From NCBI GenBank assembly GCA_019307135.1, contig JAFDKF010000051.1:1-40767 (forward strand): 40,767 bases of DNA, read 5' to 3'. Positions 7,592 to 14,819 of the stretch are shown here, piece after piece. The number at the start of each line of letters is the position of its first letter. Position 1 is the first letter of the stretch. The notes under the pieces are model-generated. The model searched no databases, was not told the origin of the DNA, and worked only from the letters and a program-made list of their open reading frames with translations. This DNA comes from Deltaproteobacteria bacterium. GTDB taxonomy: Bacteria > Desulfobacterota > Desulfobacteria > Desulfobacterales > C00003060. The translations under genes and the position numbers were made by a program.

Positions 7592-7693
7592 TTAGCACCT
7601 ATCTTTTCTTTTTGCCCCCTCTAAATCCCCGTAACACTTTACGCTTACTAAATCCCTTGCAATTTAAGACCCGGTTGGTTATTGTGAAATGGT

Positions 7694-8254
7694 ATGCAGA
7701 AAAGGGTTTCGATATTCGCACTCTGCCTGTTCTTGCTGATTTCGGGCATTGCCTGGGGTCAAGATGCCAGGGTAACCGACGTCATCGTCACCAATACCAG
7801 AGATGATCTCATATTGTATTTTATGGTTCAGGACTGTTTCACCAAAGACCTTCAGCAGGCGATCTTGAACGGGGTCCCCACAACCTTTACATTCCTGGCC
7901 TCGCTTGACCAGGTTCGAAATTTTTGGAAGGACAAGAATCTCGCCAGCCTGGAGATCCTCCACACCGTCAAGTATAATAACCTGAAGAATGAGTTTGTGA
8001 TTACACGTAGCGAACACAGTGACAAACCGGTTATTGTAAATACTTTGTCTGAGGCTAAGAGGATTATGGCGGAAGTTGAGAATCTCAAAATTGCCAAGCT
8101 TAAATCCCTTGAAAGGAACTGCCGCTACCAGGTCAGCGTAAAGGCGGAACTCAGCAAGATCACCCTCCCATTCTATCTGCATTACGTATTTCGGTTCTTC
8201 CTGTTTCTATGGGACTTTGAAACGGACTGGTACACAACCGACTTTATATACTAA
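7694..8254 (+). CDS. DUF4390 domain protein, exported or membrane-anchored
   Basis: 186 residues. A signal peptide is visible (KRVSIFALCLFLLISGIAWG, then Q). The rest is the DUF4390 domain (VTDVIVTNTRDDLILYFMVQ, SLEILHTVKYNNLKNEF). The end is aromatic (YLHYVFRFFLFLWDFETDWY). It is probably periplasmic. The function is unknown, but in deltaproteobacteria the gene sits directly before the NtrY-like kinase, and here the gap is only 12 bp. This suggests an accessory role in signal sensing, which is inference. Confidence 0.8.
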   Translation: MQKRVSIFALCLFLLISGIAWGQDARVTDVIVTNTRDDLILYFMVQDCFTKDLQQAILNGVPTTFTFLASLDQVRNFWKDKNLASLEILHTVKYNNLKNEFVITRSEHSDKPVIVNTLSEAKRIMAEVENLKIAKLKSLERNCRYQVSVKAELSKITLPFYLHYVFRFFLFLWDFETDWYTTDFIY

Positions 8255-8266
8255 GACCGAATTTCC

Positions 8267-10480
8267 ATGCCAAAAGTGTCAGAAGAAGAAGCCAGGCGCC
8301 GCAAGCGTGAACGGATCATCATGCTGGTTCTTCTCGTCGTGGTAGGCCTCCTCACATATGCAGAAACCAGGGTCGTCCGCTTTGGGGCAGGGCTTCCTAT
8401 TTCCAATACGGTCGTCATGTTCATTCTCATCAACATCAACGCGCTTGTGTTGCTGTTGTTGATCTTTCTGGTCTTCAGAAACATTGTGAAGCTTCTCTAT
8501 GACCGGAGGCGAAAGGTCATGGGGGCCAAGCTGCGCACCAAGCTTGTGGTGGCCTTTGCAAGCCTTTCCCTGATTCCGACCATCCTTCTGTTTTTCTTTT
8601 CGGTCCAGTTCATAACCTCCAGTGTGGCATTCTGGTTCAATGTGCCTGTGGAACACTCTCTGGAAAGATCCTTGGATGTTGGCAAATATGTGTATAAGCA
8701 TTGCACAGAAAACAATCGTTTTTATCTGGAACGGATAGCTTATCAAATTGTGCGCAGGAACTTGCTGAACGAAGAAAATAGAAAAGCTCTGGCCCACTAT
8801 GTTAGGATTGCCCAGAGGGCTTTCAACATCCATGCGATCGAGGTCTATTCTACCCGCTCAGAGCGGTTGGCAGTAGCCCTCGATGCAGATCTGGAAGAAA
8901 CTCCATTTAGTCCGGTATCAGCAGATGCGATACAAAAGGAGTTTCACGAGGTCAAGTTTACTACGCTCACAGGACACCTCCCTTCAGGTGAAATAATCAG
9001 AACCCTTGGCTGCATTCCATTCAATGCCGATCCGGATGAGGCCATTGGTGTGGTGGCTGTCACCACCGTTATTCCCGCCAGGCTTTCAGAAAATATGGCT
9101 GCTATTTCCCGTGGGTTTGATCAATACCATCAAATAAAGATGATGAAATGGCCCATCCAGGTCAGCCACCTGATAACGCTCTCCATTGTGGCCCTGCTGA
9201 TCATATTCTGCGCCACCTGGTTTGGATTTTACTTGGCAAAGACACTGACGACTCCTATCCAGGAACTGGCTGAGGGAACGCGGCGCGTGGCTGAAGGAGA
9301 CCTGAACTTCACCATAGGCGGAGTCACCGATGATGAAATGGGCACGCTGGTGAATGCCTTCAACAAGATGACCCGTGATCTGAGAGCAGGCAAGCAACAG
9401 CTTGAGCTATCGGCCCGTGAACTCACGGAACGAAACCTTGAGATTGAACAAAGGCGCCTTTACATGGCGACGGTTTTAAGGCATGTCTCTACTGGTGTTA
9501 TTTCAGTCAATGCCGCGGGGTTTATTTCCACCATCAACAAGTCAGCAGAAAAGATGTTTGGGCTCAAAGGAGCACAGGTGTTGAATCGAAGCTACAAAAA
9601 GATTCTAAGCCCTGAACACCTGGGGTTGGCCAGAGACCTCCTGGAAAAACTGGAAAATAGTCCTGGGAACTCGGTGGAAAGACCTGTTAGGGTCACCATC
9701 GATAGGGCCGTCCGCACCTTCATGGTCCACATCACAGCCCTCAAAGACGACAAGAAGCGTTACATGGGGATGGTTGTTGTCTTTGATGACCTTACGGAGA
9801 TCGAGAAGGCCCAAAGGATGGCGGCCTGGCGCGAGGTAGCACGACGTATTGCCCATGAGGTGAAGAACCCTCTTACCCCCATTAAACTTTCCGCGCAAAG
9901 ACTCAGGCGGAAGTATGGTGATCAAATTGTAACGGACAATTCTGTTTTCATGGAATGTACCCAGACCATAATCGATCAAGTAGATCAGATAAGAAACCTC
10001 GTGAACGAGTTTTCCTCCTTTGCCAGGCTCCCCGCATCAAGCCCTGAGCCGTGCCAGTTGCCCGAAATTGTAGAAGATGCAGTGGCTCTTTACCGGGAAG
10101 CACGGACTGACATCTTATTTGAGATCGATTCAGAGCCGGACATTCCACAGCTCAATTTAGACCGACAGCAGATGAAGCGTGTTATGATCAACCTGGTTGA
10201 GAATGCCATTGCAGCTATGAACGGGAAGGGAACCATTGGCGTGGCATTGAGCTTTGATCCGATTCTTAAAATTGTGCGACTAGAGGTGACTGACACAGGA
10301 ATCGGTATATCGCCAGAAGATAAGGTTCGGCTCTTTGAGCCTTATTTTTCCACCAAGAAAACAGGCATGGGATTGGGACTTTCTATTGTCAGCGCCATCA
10401 TTGAAGACCATAATGGATTCATCCGGGTGCAGGACAATAAACCAAGGGGAACAAAATTTATTGTGGAATTGCCAGCGTAA
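8267..10480 (+). CDS. ntrY: NtrY-like membrane sensor histidine kinase
   Basis: 737 residues. N-terminal membrane segments lie at roughly 17-37, 45-70 and 88-115, followed by a periplasmic sensor loop. Another membrane helix at about 300-325 (LITLSIVALLIIFCATWFGF) leads to HAMP (PIQELAEGTRRVAEGDLNF), a PAS domain (about 400-500), HisKA with His530 (ARRIAHEVKNPLTPIKLS) and HATPase_c (NLVENAIAAMNGKG, DTGIGISPEDKVRLFEPYFS, GMGLGLSI). The architecture is NtrY. It would autophosphorylate and pass phosphate to the sigma54 activator encoded 240 bp downstream. The signal is unknown. Confidence 0.93.
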   Translation: MPKVSEEEARRRKRERIIMLVLLVVVGLLTYAETRVVRFGAGLPISNTVVMFILININALVLLLLIFLVFRNIVKLLYDRRRKVMGAKLRTKLVVAFASLSLIPTILLFFFSVQFITSSVAFWFNVPVEHSLERSLDVGKYVYKHCTENNRFYLERIAYQIVRRNLLNEENRKALAHYVRIAQRAFNIHAIEVYSTRSERLAVALDADLEETPFSPVSADAIQKEFHEVKFTTLTGHLPSGEIIRTLGCIPFNADPDEAIGVVAVTTVIPARLSENMAAISRGFDQYHQIKMMKWPIQVSHLITLSIVALLIIFCATWFGFYLAKTLTTPIQELAEGTRRVAEGDLNFTIGGVTDDEMGTLVNAFNKMTRDLRAGKQQLELSARELTERNLEIEQRRLYMATVLRHVSTGVISVNAAGFISTINKSAEKMFGLKGAQVLNRSYKKILSPEHLGLARDLLEKLENSPGNSVERPVRVTIDRAVRTFMVHITALKDDKKRYMGMVVVFDDLTEIEKAQRMAAWREVARRIAHEVKNPLTPIKLSAQRLRRKYGDQIVTDNSVFMECTQTIIDQVDQIRNLVNEFSSFARLPASSPEPCQLPEIVEDAVALYREARTDILFEIDSEPDIPQLNLDRQQMKRVMINLVENAIAAMNGKGTIGVALSFDPILKIVRLEVTDTGIGISPEDKVRLFEPYFSTKKTGMGLGLSIVSAIIEDHNGFIRVQDNKPRGTKFIVELPA

Positions 10481-10500
10481 CCGATTGACAGTGGAGAAGT

Positions 10501-10678
10501 GAGCTAAAGTGCCTAAAGTGTCTAAAGTGAGCTAAAGTACTTCGCCAGCATGCCAAAGCCTGGCATCGGCGGACAGGTCCAGGCGAAGTCGGGCGGGACT
10601 TGAAGAAACTTTTTTTAAGATTGGTTTTATTCCTTTAACTTTAGGCACTTTAGTTCACTTTAGTTCACTTTAGGCACT
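10501..10678. repeat. Inverted arrays of a CTAAAGTG(N) repeat between ntrY and ntrX
   Basis: Four direct CTAAAGT units with 9-10 nt spacing at 10503-10539 face five inverted ACTTTAG units at 10638-10677. Together they make a long imperfect stem around a GC-rich centre. The arrangement separates two genes of one signalling pair and could act as attenuator or transcript stabiliser. It may equally be a neutral repeat expansion. Confidence 0.7.
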
Positions 10679-10720
10679 CCGTTATTGACCACTGACCAGT
10701 GACTTGAAAGGAGAAAATCA

Positions 10721-12070
10721 GTGTTTCCAACCATATTAGCTGTTGATGATGAAGTCAGCATACTGCAGTCGCTGAGCGGCATCCTTTCTGACGAAGGGTT
10801 TGAGGTCCTGACCGCTTCTAATGGATACGAAGCCCTGAAGATCATAGAGGAGGAATCCCCAGACCTCGTGCTTCTGGATATATGGATGCCAGGCATTGAC
10901 GGCATAGAAACACTTCAGGAAATCAAGAAGACCAATCCGTTTCTTCAGGTGGTCATTATCTCAGGTCACGGAACAATTGAAACAGCTGTTAAGGCCACGA
11001 AACTGGGGGCTTACGATTTCATCGAAAAACCGCTTTCCATTGAAAAGATTATGGTAACGATTAACAATGCCCTCAATTTCCGGCGACTGGAAGAGGAAAA
11101 CCGTTTCCTGCGCAAGAAGACCCTTGAGAAACATTCGATTACCGGAAACAGCCCCCCGATTCAGGCCTTGAAGAAGCAAATTGCCGTTGCCTCACCCACC
11201 AATGCATGGATCTTGATCACGGGCGAGAACGGAACCGGAAAGGAACTTGTGGCCCGCACCATTCACCAAATGAGCCATCGTGCAGATAAGCCCTTGATCG
11301 ATGTAAACTGCGCTGCCATACCAGATGAGTTGATCGAAAGCGAACTTTTTGGCCACGAGAAGGGGGCGTTCACCGGTTCCACCAGCAGAAAGCGAGGCAA
11401 ATTTGAGGTTGCCAACGGCGGTTCGATATTCCTGGATGAGATTGGAGACATGAGCCTCAAGACCCAGGCAAAGATCCTTCGAATGTTGCAGGAGCAAAAA
11501 TTTGAACGGGTCGGTGGTACTCGCACCCTCACGGTGGATGTCCGGGTCATAGCGGCAAGCAACAAGAACCTGGAAAGCGAAATCGAGAAAGGAACGTTTC
11601 GAGAAGACCTGTACTACCGGCTAAACGTCATCCCCATCGAGGTGCCCCCTTTGAGCAACCGGACCGAAGACATTCCATTGCTGGTAGAAACCTTCCTGAA
11701 AGAGTTTTCTAAAGAGGGGCACTGCGGTTTGAAGACTCTGACCCCTCGGGCCATTGAGCACCTCAAGGTCTATCGCTGGCCAGGCAACGTTCGAGAACTC
11801 AAGAACCTGGTGGAGAGACTGGCCATCATGATCGAATCGGAAGTGATCGACGAAGGCGATATCCCTCCCTCCTATAAGCGTAAGGAGACGATAAGTTCCG
11901 AGATGGGGATCTTTCATGTCGATTCCTTGAAAGAGGCTAAGAAACAATTTGAAAAGATGTATATCTTGCGGAGACTTTCCGAAAATGAAAACAACATTTC
12001 TCAAACCGCAGACGCAATCGGCATTGAGAGGAGCCACCTCCACAAGAAGATAAAGTTCTTCGGTCTATAA
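10721..12070 (+). CDS. ntrX: NtrX-like sigma54-dependent response regulator
   Basis: 449 residues. Receiver domain with Asp9/Asp10, phospho-acceptor Asp53 (LVLLDIWMPG) and Lys in FIEKPLS. AAA+ domain with Walker A GENGTGKE, the sigma54-contact loop GAFTGS, Walker B GGSIFLDEIGDM, and R-finger region FREDLYYRLNVIPI. C-terminal Fis-type HTH (NISQTADAIGIERSHLHKKI). It activates RNA polymerase-sigma54 promoters when phosphorylated, most likely by the NtrY-like kinase upstream. The start is GTG at 10721 after the ribosome site AAAGGAG. The stop codon falls within a 23-bp palindromic repeat (12067-12089). Confidence 0.95.
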   Translation: MFPTILAVDDEVSILQSLSGILSDEGFEVLTASNGYEALKIIEEESPDLVLLDIWMPGIDGIETLQEIKKTNPFLQVVIISGHGTIETAVKATKLGAYDFIEKPLSIEKIMVTINNALNFRRLEEENRFLRKKTLEKHSITGNSPPIQALKKQIAVASPTNAWILITGENGTGKELVARTIHQMSHRADKPLIDVNCAAIPDELIESELFGHEKGAFTGSTSRKRGKFEVANGGSIFLDEIGDMSLKTQAKILRMLQEQKFERVGGTRTLTVDVRVIAASNKNLESEIEKGTFREDLYYRLNVIPIEVPPLSNRTEDIPLLVETFLKEFSKEGHCGLKTLTPRAIEHLKVYRWPGNVRELKNLVERLAIMIESEVIDEGDIPPSYKRKETISSEMGIFHVDSLKEAKKQFEKMYILRRLSENENNISQTADAIGIERSHLHKKIKFFGL

Positions 12071-12089
12071 AATCGCTTCGCGATTTTAT
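12067..12089. terminator. 23-bp palindrome overlapping the ntrX stop codon
   Basis: Perfect arms ATAAAATCGC and GCGATTTTAT around TTC. It overlaps the ntrX TAA (12068-12070). The A-rich left arm and T-rich right arm give an intrinsic-terminator-like hairpin usable on either strand. Same family as 5893-5912, 17028-17050 and 32128-32150. Confidence 0.6.
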
Positions 12090-12409
12090 AACTTGAGAGT
12101 CCATAGTTCTTACTAACCAGATGAATTTTAAAGAAATATCGTATTGGTTGAACCGTCATTCCCGCGAATGCGGGAATCCAGAAAAATCAAGAGGTTATGG
12201 ATTCCTGCTTTCGCTAGTTGAGTTGTTGAGTTGGAAAATAAGCATGTTAAATCACCATATTAGAGCTGGAATCATATCAAGTGTCCAATTTTTAGGCAAA
12301 CGAGCCGACTTCGCCATAGTAGCGCAGCTACGACGGCTGAATATGAATTCAAATAATAATAACCACTCAACCACTCAACCACGTAACGAGGTCTGTATAA
12401 GGGGTATCC
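12090..12409. other. Intergenic region with two dispersed palindromes
   Basis: CATTCCCGCGAATGCGGGAA (within 12154-12181) is a short hairpin of the kind dispersed in many bacterial genomes. A GCCGTCGTAGC-family hairpin in inverted orientation is at 12304-12337. ACCACTCA-type short repeats (about 12361-12380) precede rsmD. No gene is supported here. Confidence 0.6.
12304..12337 (-). repeat. Dispersed hairpin repeat (GCCGTCGTAGC family), copy 2
   Basis: Inverted copy: begins GCCGACTTCGCCATAGTAGC and ends GCTACGACGGC. It has the same inner and outer arms as the copies at 1370, 27847 and 31734. Confidence 0.75.
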
Positions 12410-12964
12410 GTGAGGGTTATCGGTGGTGCTCTAAAGGGCAAAAAACTTTATTCCATCAAGGGCCTGGCAATCCGACCTACGACAGACTACCTACGGGAGT
12501 CAATCTTTAACATTCTTGCAGGCGGGGTGGAAGATGCGGTTGTGCTTGATTTGTTTGCCGGTACCGGTAGTCTCGGGATAGAAGCCCTCAGCCGGGGAGC
12601 TGCAACGGCCGTGTTTGTTGACAAGGCTCCCCAGGCCATAAAAGCGCTCACCCGAAATATTTGCGCCTGCTGCCTTGAAGGGCGAAGCACCATATTAAAA
12701 CGGGATATACTCCGGGGATTGAGTTTTTTGAAGTCAATCGACCGTGCCTTTGAGCTGGTTTTTATCGACCCCCCTTATGATAAGGGCTTTGTGGAACGAA
12801 CGATGCAACTTTTGGACCGTGCCGAATCGACATTAGATAGGGTCTCTATCGTTATAGAGCACAGCAGGCGCGAGGTACTACCAGAAAAGGTGGCGCGTTT
12901 TATCCTCTGTGACCAGAGGGATTACGGGAAAACTCTTGTTTCATTTTATAGGCATGTGTTATAA
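12410..12964 (+). CDS. rsmD: 16S rRNA (guanine966-N2)-methyltransferase
   Basis: 184 residues. Rossmann SAM-dependent methyltransferase of the RsmD family. MRVIGGALKGKKL is the family N-terminus, RPTTDYLRESIFNIL follows, the SAM-binding loop is LDLFAGTGSLGIEALSRG (47-63), and the catalytic N6/N2-type motif DPPY is at 120-123. It methylates the small-subunit rRNA. The start is GTG at 12410, where the family N-terminus begins. It is followed at 310 bp by coaD, and the rsmD-coaD pairing is common. A MITE separates the two here. Confidence 0.93.
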   Translation: MRVIGGALKGKKLYSIKGLAIRPTTDYLRESIFNILAGGVEDAVVLDLFAGTGSLGIEALSRGAATAVFVDKAPQAIKALTRNICACCLEGRSTILKRDILRGLSFLKSIDRAFELVFIDPPYDKGFVERTMQLLDRAESTLDRVSIVIEHSRREVLPEKVARFILCDQRDYGKTLVSFYRHVL

Positions 12965-13003
12965 AAATTGTTTGTGGGGTTTGTTGCGTTCATTGAGTTT
13001 TAA

Positions 13004-13234
13004 GGCATCCTTCATTCCTCGGTTTACACATTTCAAGAATGAGGGCGCCAAGAGATAAATTCTTTTGTTCGTACTTTTTGGTGTCAGGTGTACTTTTTGG
13101 TTTCAGGTGTCAGGTTTCAGGTTTCAGGTGTCAGGTGTCAGGTGCAAGAAACACTGAACACTGAACACTGAAACCTGACACCTGGGGTGGTGAAAAAAAG
13201 TGTAAACTACTTTGTGGCGAAAATGAAGGATGCC
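13004..13234 (+). mobile_element. MITE with heptanucleotide core, copy A
   Basis: 231 bp. The ends are GGCATCCTTCATT and AATGAAGGATGCC, with internal GTTTACAC/GTGTAAAC also inverted. A perfect 8-bp direct repeat AGTTTTAA flanks it (12996-13003 and 13235-13242). The core (about 13080-13180) is an array of 7-nt units (CAGGTTT, CAGGTGT, then CACTGAA, ACCTGAC). No gene is present. An inverted copy at 21390-21612 has its own 8-bp duplication, so both moved by transposition. Confidence 0.85.
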
Positions 13235-13274
13235 AGTTTTAACACAACAAATCCAATAAACGAGTTATGACTTT

Positions 13275-13760
13275 ATGGGAAAGATAGCTGTATATCCCGG
13301 ATCCTTTGATCCCGTAACCAATGGACATTTGGATCTTGTCCGGCGGGGGCTCAGGCTTTTCGACAAGGTCATTGTTGCTATAGCCAGAAACGGGACCAAG
13401 GACCCACTTTTTACCATTGAGGAACGCCTGGAGATGCTGCAGCAAAGCTTTAACGAGATGCCGGGTGTTCAGGTGGATAGCTTTGAGGGGCTCTTGGTCG
13501 ATTATGTTGTCAAGCGTCAGGCAGATGCCATTTTGAGGGGCCTTCGAGCAGTGTCTGACTTTGAATACGAATTTCAGATGGCCCTGATGAATCGGAAGCT
13601 CAACAAAAACGTTCAAACGGTTTTCCTTGTGACAGGGTTGCGATGGATTTTCATCAGTTCCTCGATCATTAAGGAGGCCGCTCGGTTCGGAGGAGACGTC
13701 CGTGGCATGGTCCCTGACATTGTTTGTGAAAAGCTAAAGGAAAAGTTGGGGGTTCCCTGA
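13275..13760 (+). CDS. coaD: Phosphopantetheine adenylyltransferase
   Basis: 161 residues. Nucleotidyltransferase of coenzyme A synthesis (4'-phosphopantetheine plus ATP to dephospho-CoA). The N-terminal AVYPGSFDPVTNGHLDLVRR holds the (T/H)xGH ATP motif. GLLVDYVVKRQADAILRGLR and the C-terminal ISSSIIKEAARFGGDV are the other family signatures. Length is normal. It sits in the rsmD-coaD neighbourhood, 40 bp after MITE copy A, with no clear Shine-Dalgarno sequence. Confidence 0.96.
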   Translation: MGKIAVYPGSFDPVTNGHLDLVRRGLRLFDKVIVAIARNGTKDPLFTIEERLEMLQQSFNEMPGVQVDSFEGLLVDYVVKRQADAILRGLRAVSDFEYEFQMALMNRKLNKNVQTVFLVTGLRWIFISSSIIKEAARFGGDVRGMVPDIVCEKLKEKLGVP

Positions 13761-13770
13761 ATCGTGAATC

Positions 13771-13787
13771 GATTTTCGAATAACGAA
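13771..13787 (+). promoter_or_regulatory. 17-bp motif before the LysR gene, shared with nrdJ
   Basis: GATTTTCGAATAACGAA, ending 5 nt before the ATG of the LysR gene. The identical 17 bp occurs at 14795-14811, 8 nt before nrdJ. It contains TTCGAA and is followed by CGAATAA-type heptamers. It may be a regulatory site or only a repeat. Confidence 0.4.
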
Positions 13788-13792
13788 TAACG

Positions 13793-14710
13793 ATGGACTT
13801 ATGGAGGCTCCAAGTATTCTGTCGAGTGGTTGAGTTGAGAAGCTTTTCCAGAGCAGCCAAGGCGGTCTATCTTTCCCAACCCACGGTAAGCAGCCATATC
13901 AAAGACCTGGAAAACCGCTTCGAATGCAAACTCGTCGATCGGCTGGGAAGGGAAGTCATTCCCACGAAGGCAGGCAGTCTCCTTTACGGTTATGCGACAA
14001 AAATCATAGCCCTGAAGCAAGAAGCTGAAAACGCCCTGGCCGACTTTCACGGTAAGATCAAAGGACGTCTGACCATTGGCGGAAGCACAATACCGGCTGG
14101 TTATATTCTCCCTCCTTTGCTGGGAAGGTTCAAGGAAGACTACCCCGAGGTCGTGGTGACCCTCGTACAGGGCGATACGGAAAGGATTATCAGGGATACG
14201 CTTGACGGGAATGTGGAGCTCGGAATTGTGGGTGCCAAGGCCAAAGAAGTTCAACTTGTTCAGAAGAAAATCATAGATGATCAGATGTTTCTTATAACAC
14301 CGCGGACGCACAGATGGGCAACCAAACGCTACGTTGTGATGGGTGAGCTTATCAGAGAACCGTTCATAATGCGTGAGCCGGGCTCTGGCACCCGGAAGTC
14401 GATTGAGTTGGTGTTGGACAAATCGGGCCATTCCCTTGATGCCCTGAATGTTGTGGCTGAGATGGGAAGTACCGAGGCCGTTCGCCAGGGGATCAAGGCA
14501 GGTGTGGGGGTCTCCATCCTGTCTGAATGTGCTGTGGCCGAAGATTTGACCACCGGAAGCCTCAACAAAGTGAAGATTAGGGGGCTGTCTTTCAAAAGGG
14601 CTTTTTACCTGACATTTCACAGACATCGGACCCAGTCCCCTTTGTGTCAGACGTTTATTGATTTTCTGAATCGTCAAACGGATACGAAATATAAGAGCCG
14701 GGCGGGATAA
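13793..14710 (+). CDS. LysR-family transcriptional regulator (resembles the selenium-metabolism-associated group)
   Basis: 305 residues. The N-terminal winged HTH reads LWRLQVFCRVVELRSFSRAA, then LSQPTVSSHIKDLE. The effector domain starts GRLTIGGSTIPAGYILPPLL, with VREPGSGTRKSI-type (MREPGSGTRKSIE) and VAEMGSTEAVRQGIKAGVG motifs. These resemble LysR proteins annotated as selenium-metabolism-associated; the subgroup call is from memory. Target genes are not visible. The next gene is nrdJ, 109 bp away. The start at 13793 has no Shine-Dalgarno sequence; a heptamer repeat abuts the ATG. The last codons (RAG-stop) lie inside a dispersed palindrome (14700-14751). Confidence 0.85.
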   Translation: MDLWRLQVFCRVVELRSFSRAAKAVYLSQPTVSSHIKDLENRFECKLVDRLGREVIPTKAGSLLYGYATKIIALKQEAENALADFHGKIKGRLTIGGSTIPAGYILPPLLGRFKEDYPEVVVTLVQGDTERIIRDTLDGNVELGIVGAKAKEVQLVQKKIIDDQMFLITPRTHRWATKRYVVMGELIREPFIMREPGSGTRKSIELVLDKSGHSLDALNVVAEMGSTEAVRQGIKAGVGVSILSECAVAEDLTTGSLNKVKIRGLSFKRAFYLTFHRHRTQSPLCQTFIDFLNRQTDTKYKSRAG

Positions 14711-14751
14711 ACCCGCCCCTACATGCACGTAGGGGCGGGTTTATCCCGCCC
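14700..14751. terminator. Strong 23-bp-arm palindrome over the LysR stop codon
   Basis: Perfect inverted arms at 14700-14722 (GGGCGGGATAAACCCGCCCC...) and 14729-14751 around ATGCAC. The LysR TAA (14708-14710) is inside the left arm. The right-arm sequence occurs again as a single copy at 31876-31898, so this is a mobile or dispersed repeat that may also stop transcription. Confidence 0.7.
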
Positions 14752-14794
14752 GCTAACTACTATCCGGCATCGGGTATCCGGCATCACCCTACCC

Positions 14795-14811
14795 GATTTT
14801 CGAATAACGAA
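14795..14811 (+). promoter_or_regulatory. 17-bp motif before nrdJ, shared with the LysR gene
   Basis: GATTTTCGAATAACGAA, identical to 13771-13787 and likewise next to a start codon without a Shine-Dalgarno sequence. Confidence 0.4.
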
Positions 14812-14819
14812 AATACCTT

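Noticed and set aside
13080..13180. CRISPR array
   Set aside because: Units are 7 nt with no spacers, and no cas genes are present.
14711..14819. Cobalamin riboswitch before nrdJ
   Set aside because: Only about 110 bp, mostly palindrome and short repeats; no B12-box-like sequence was found.
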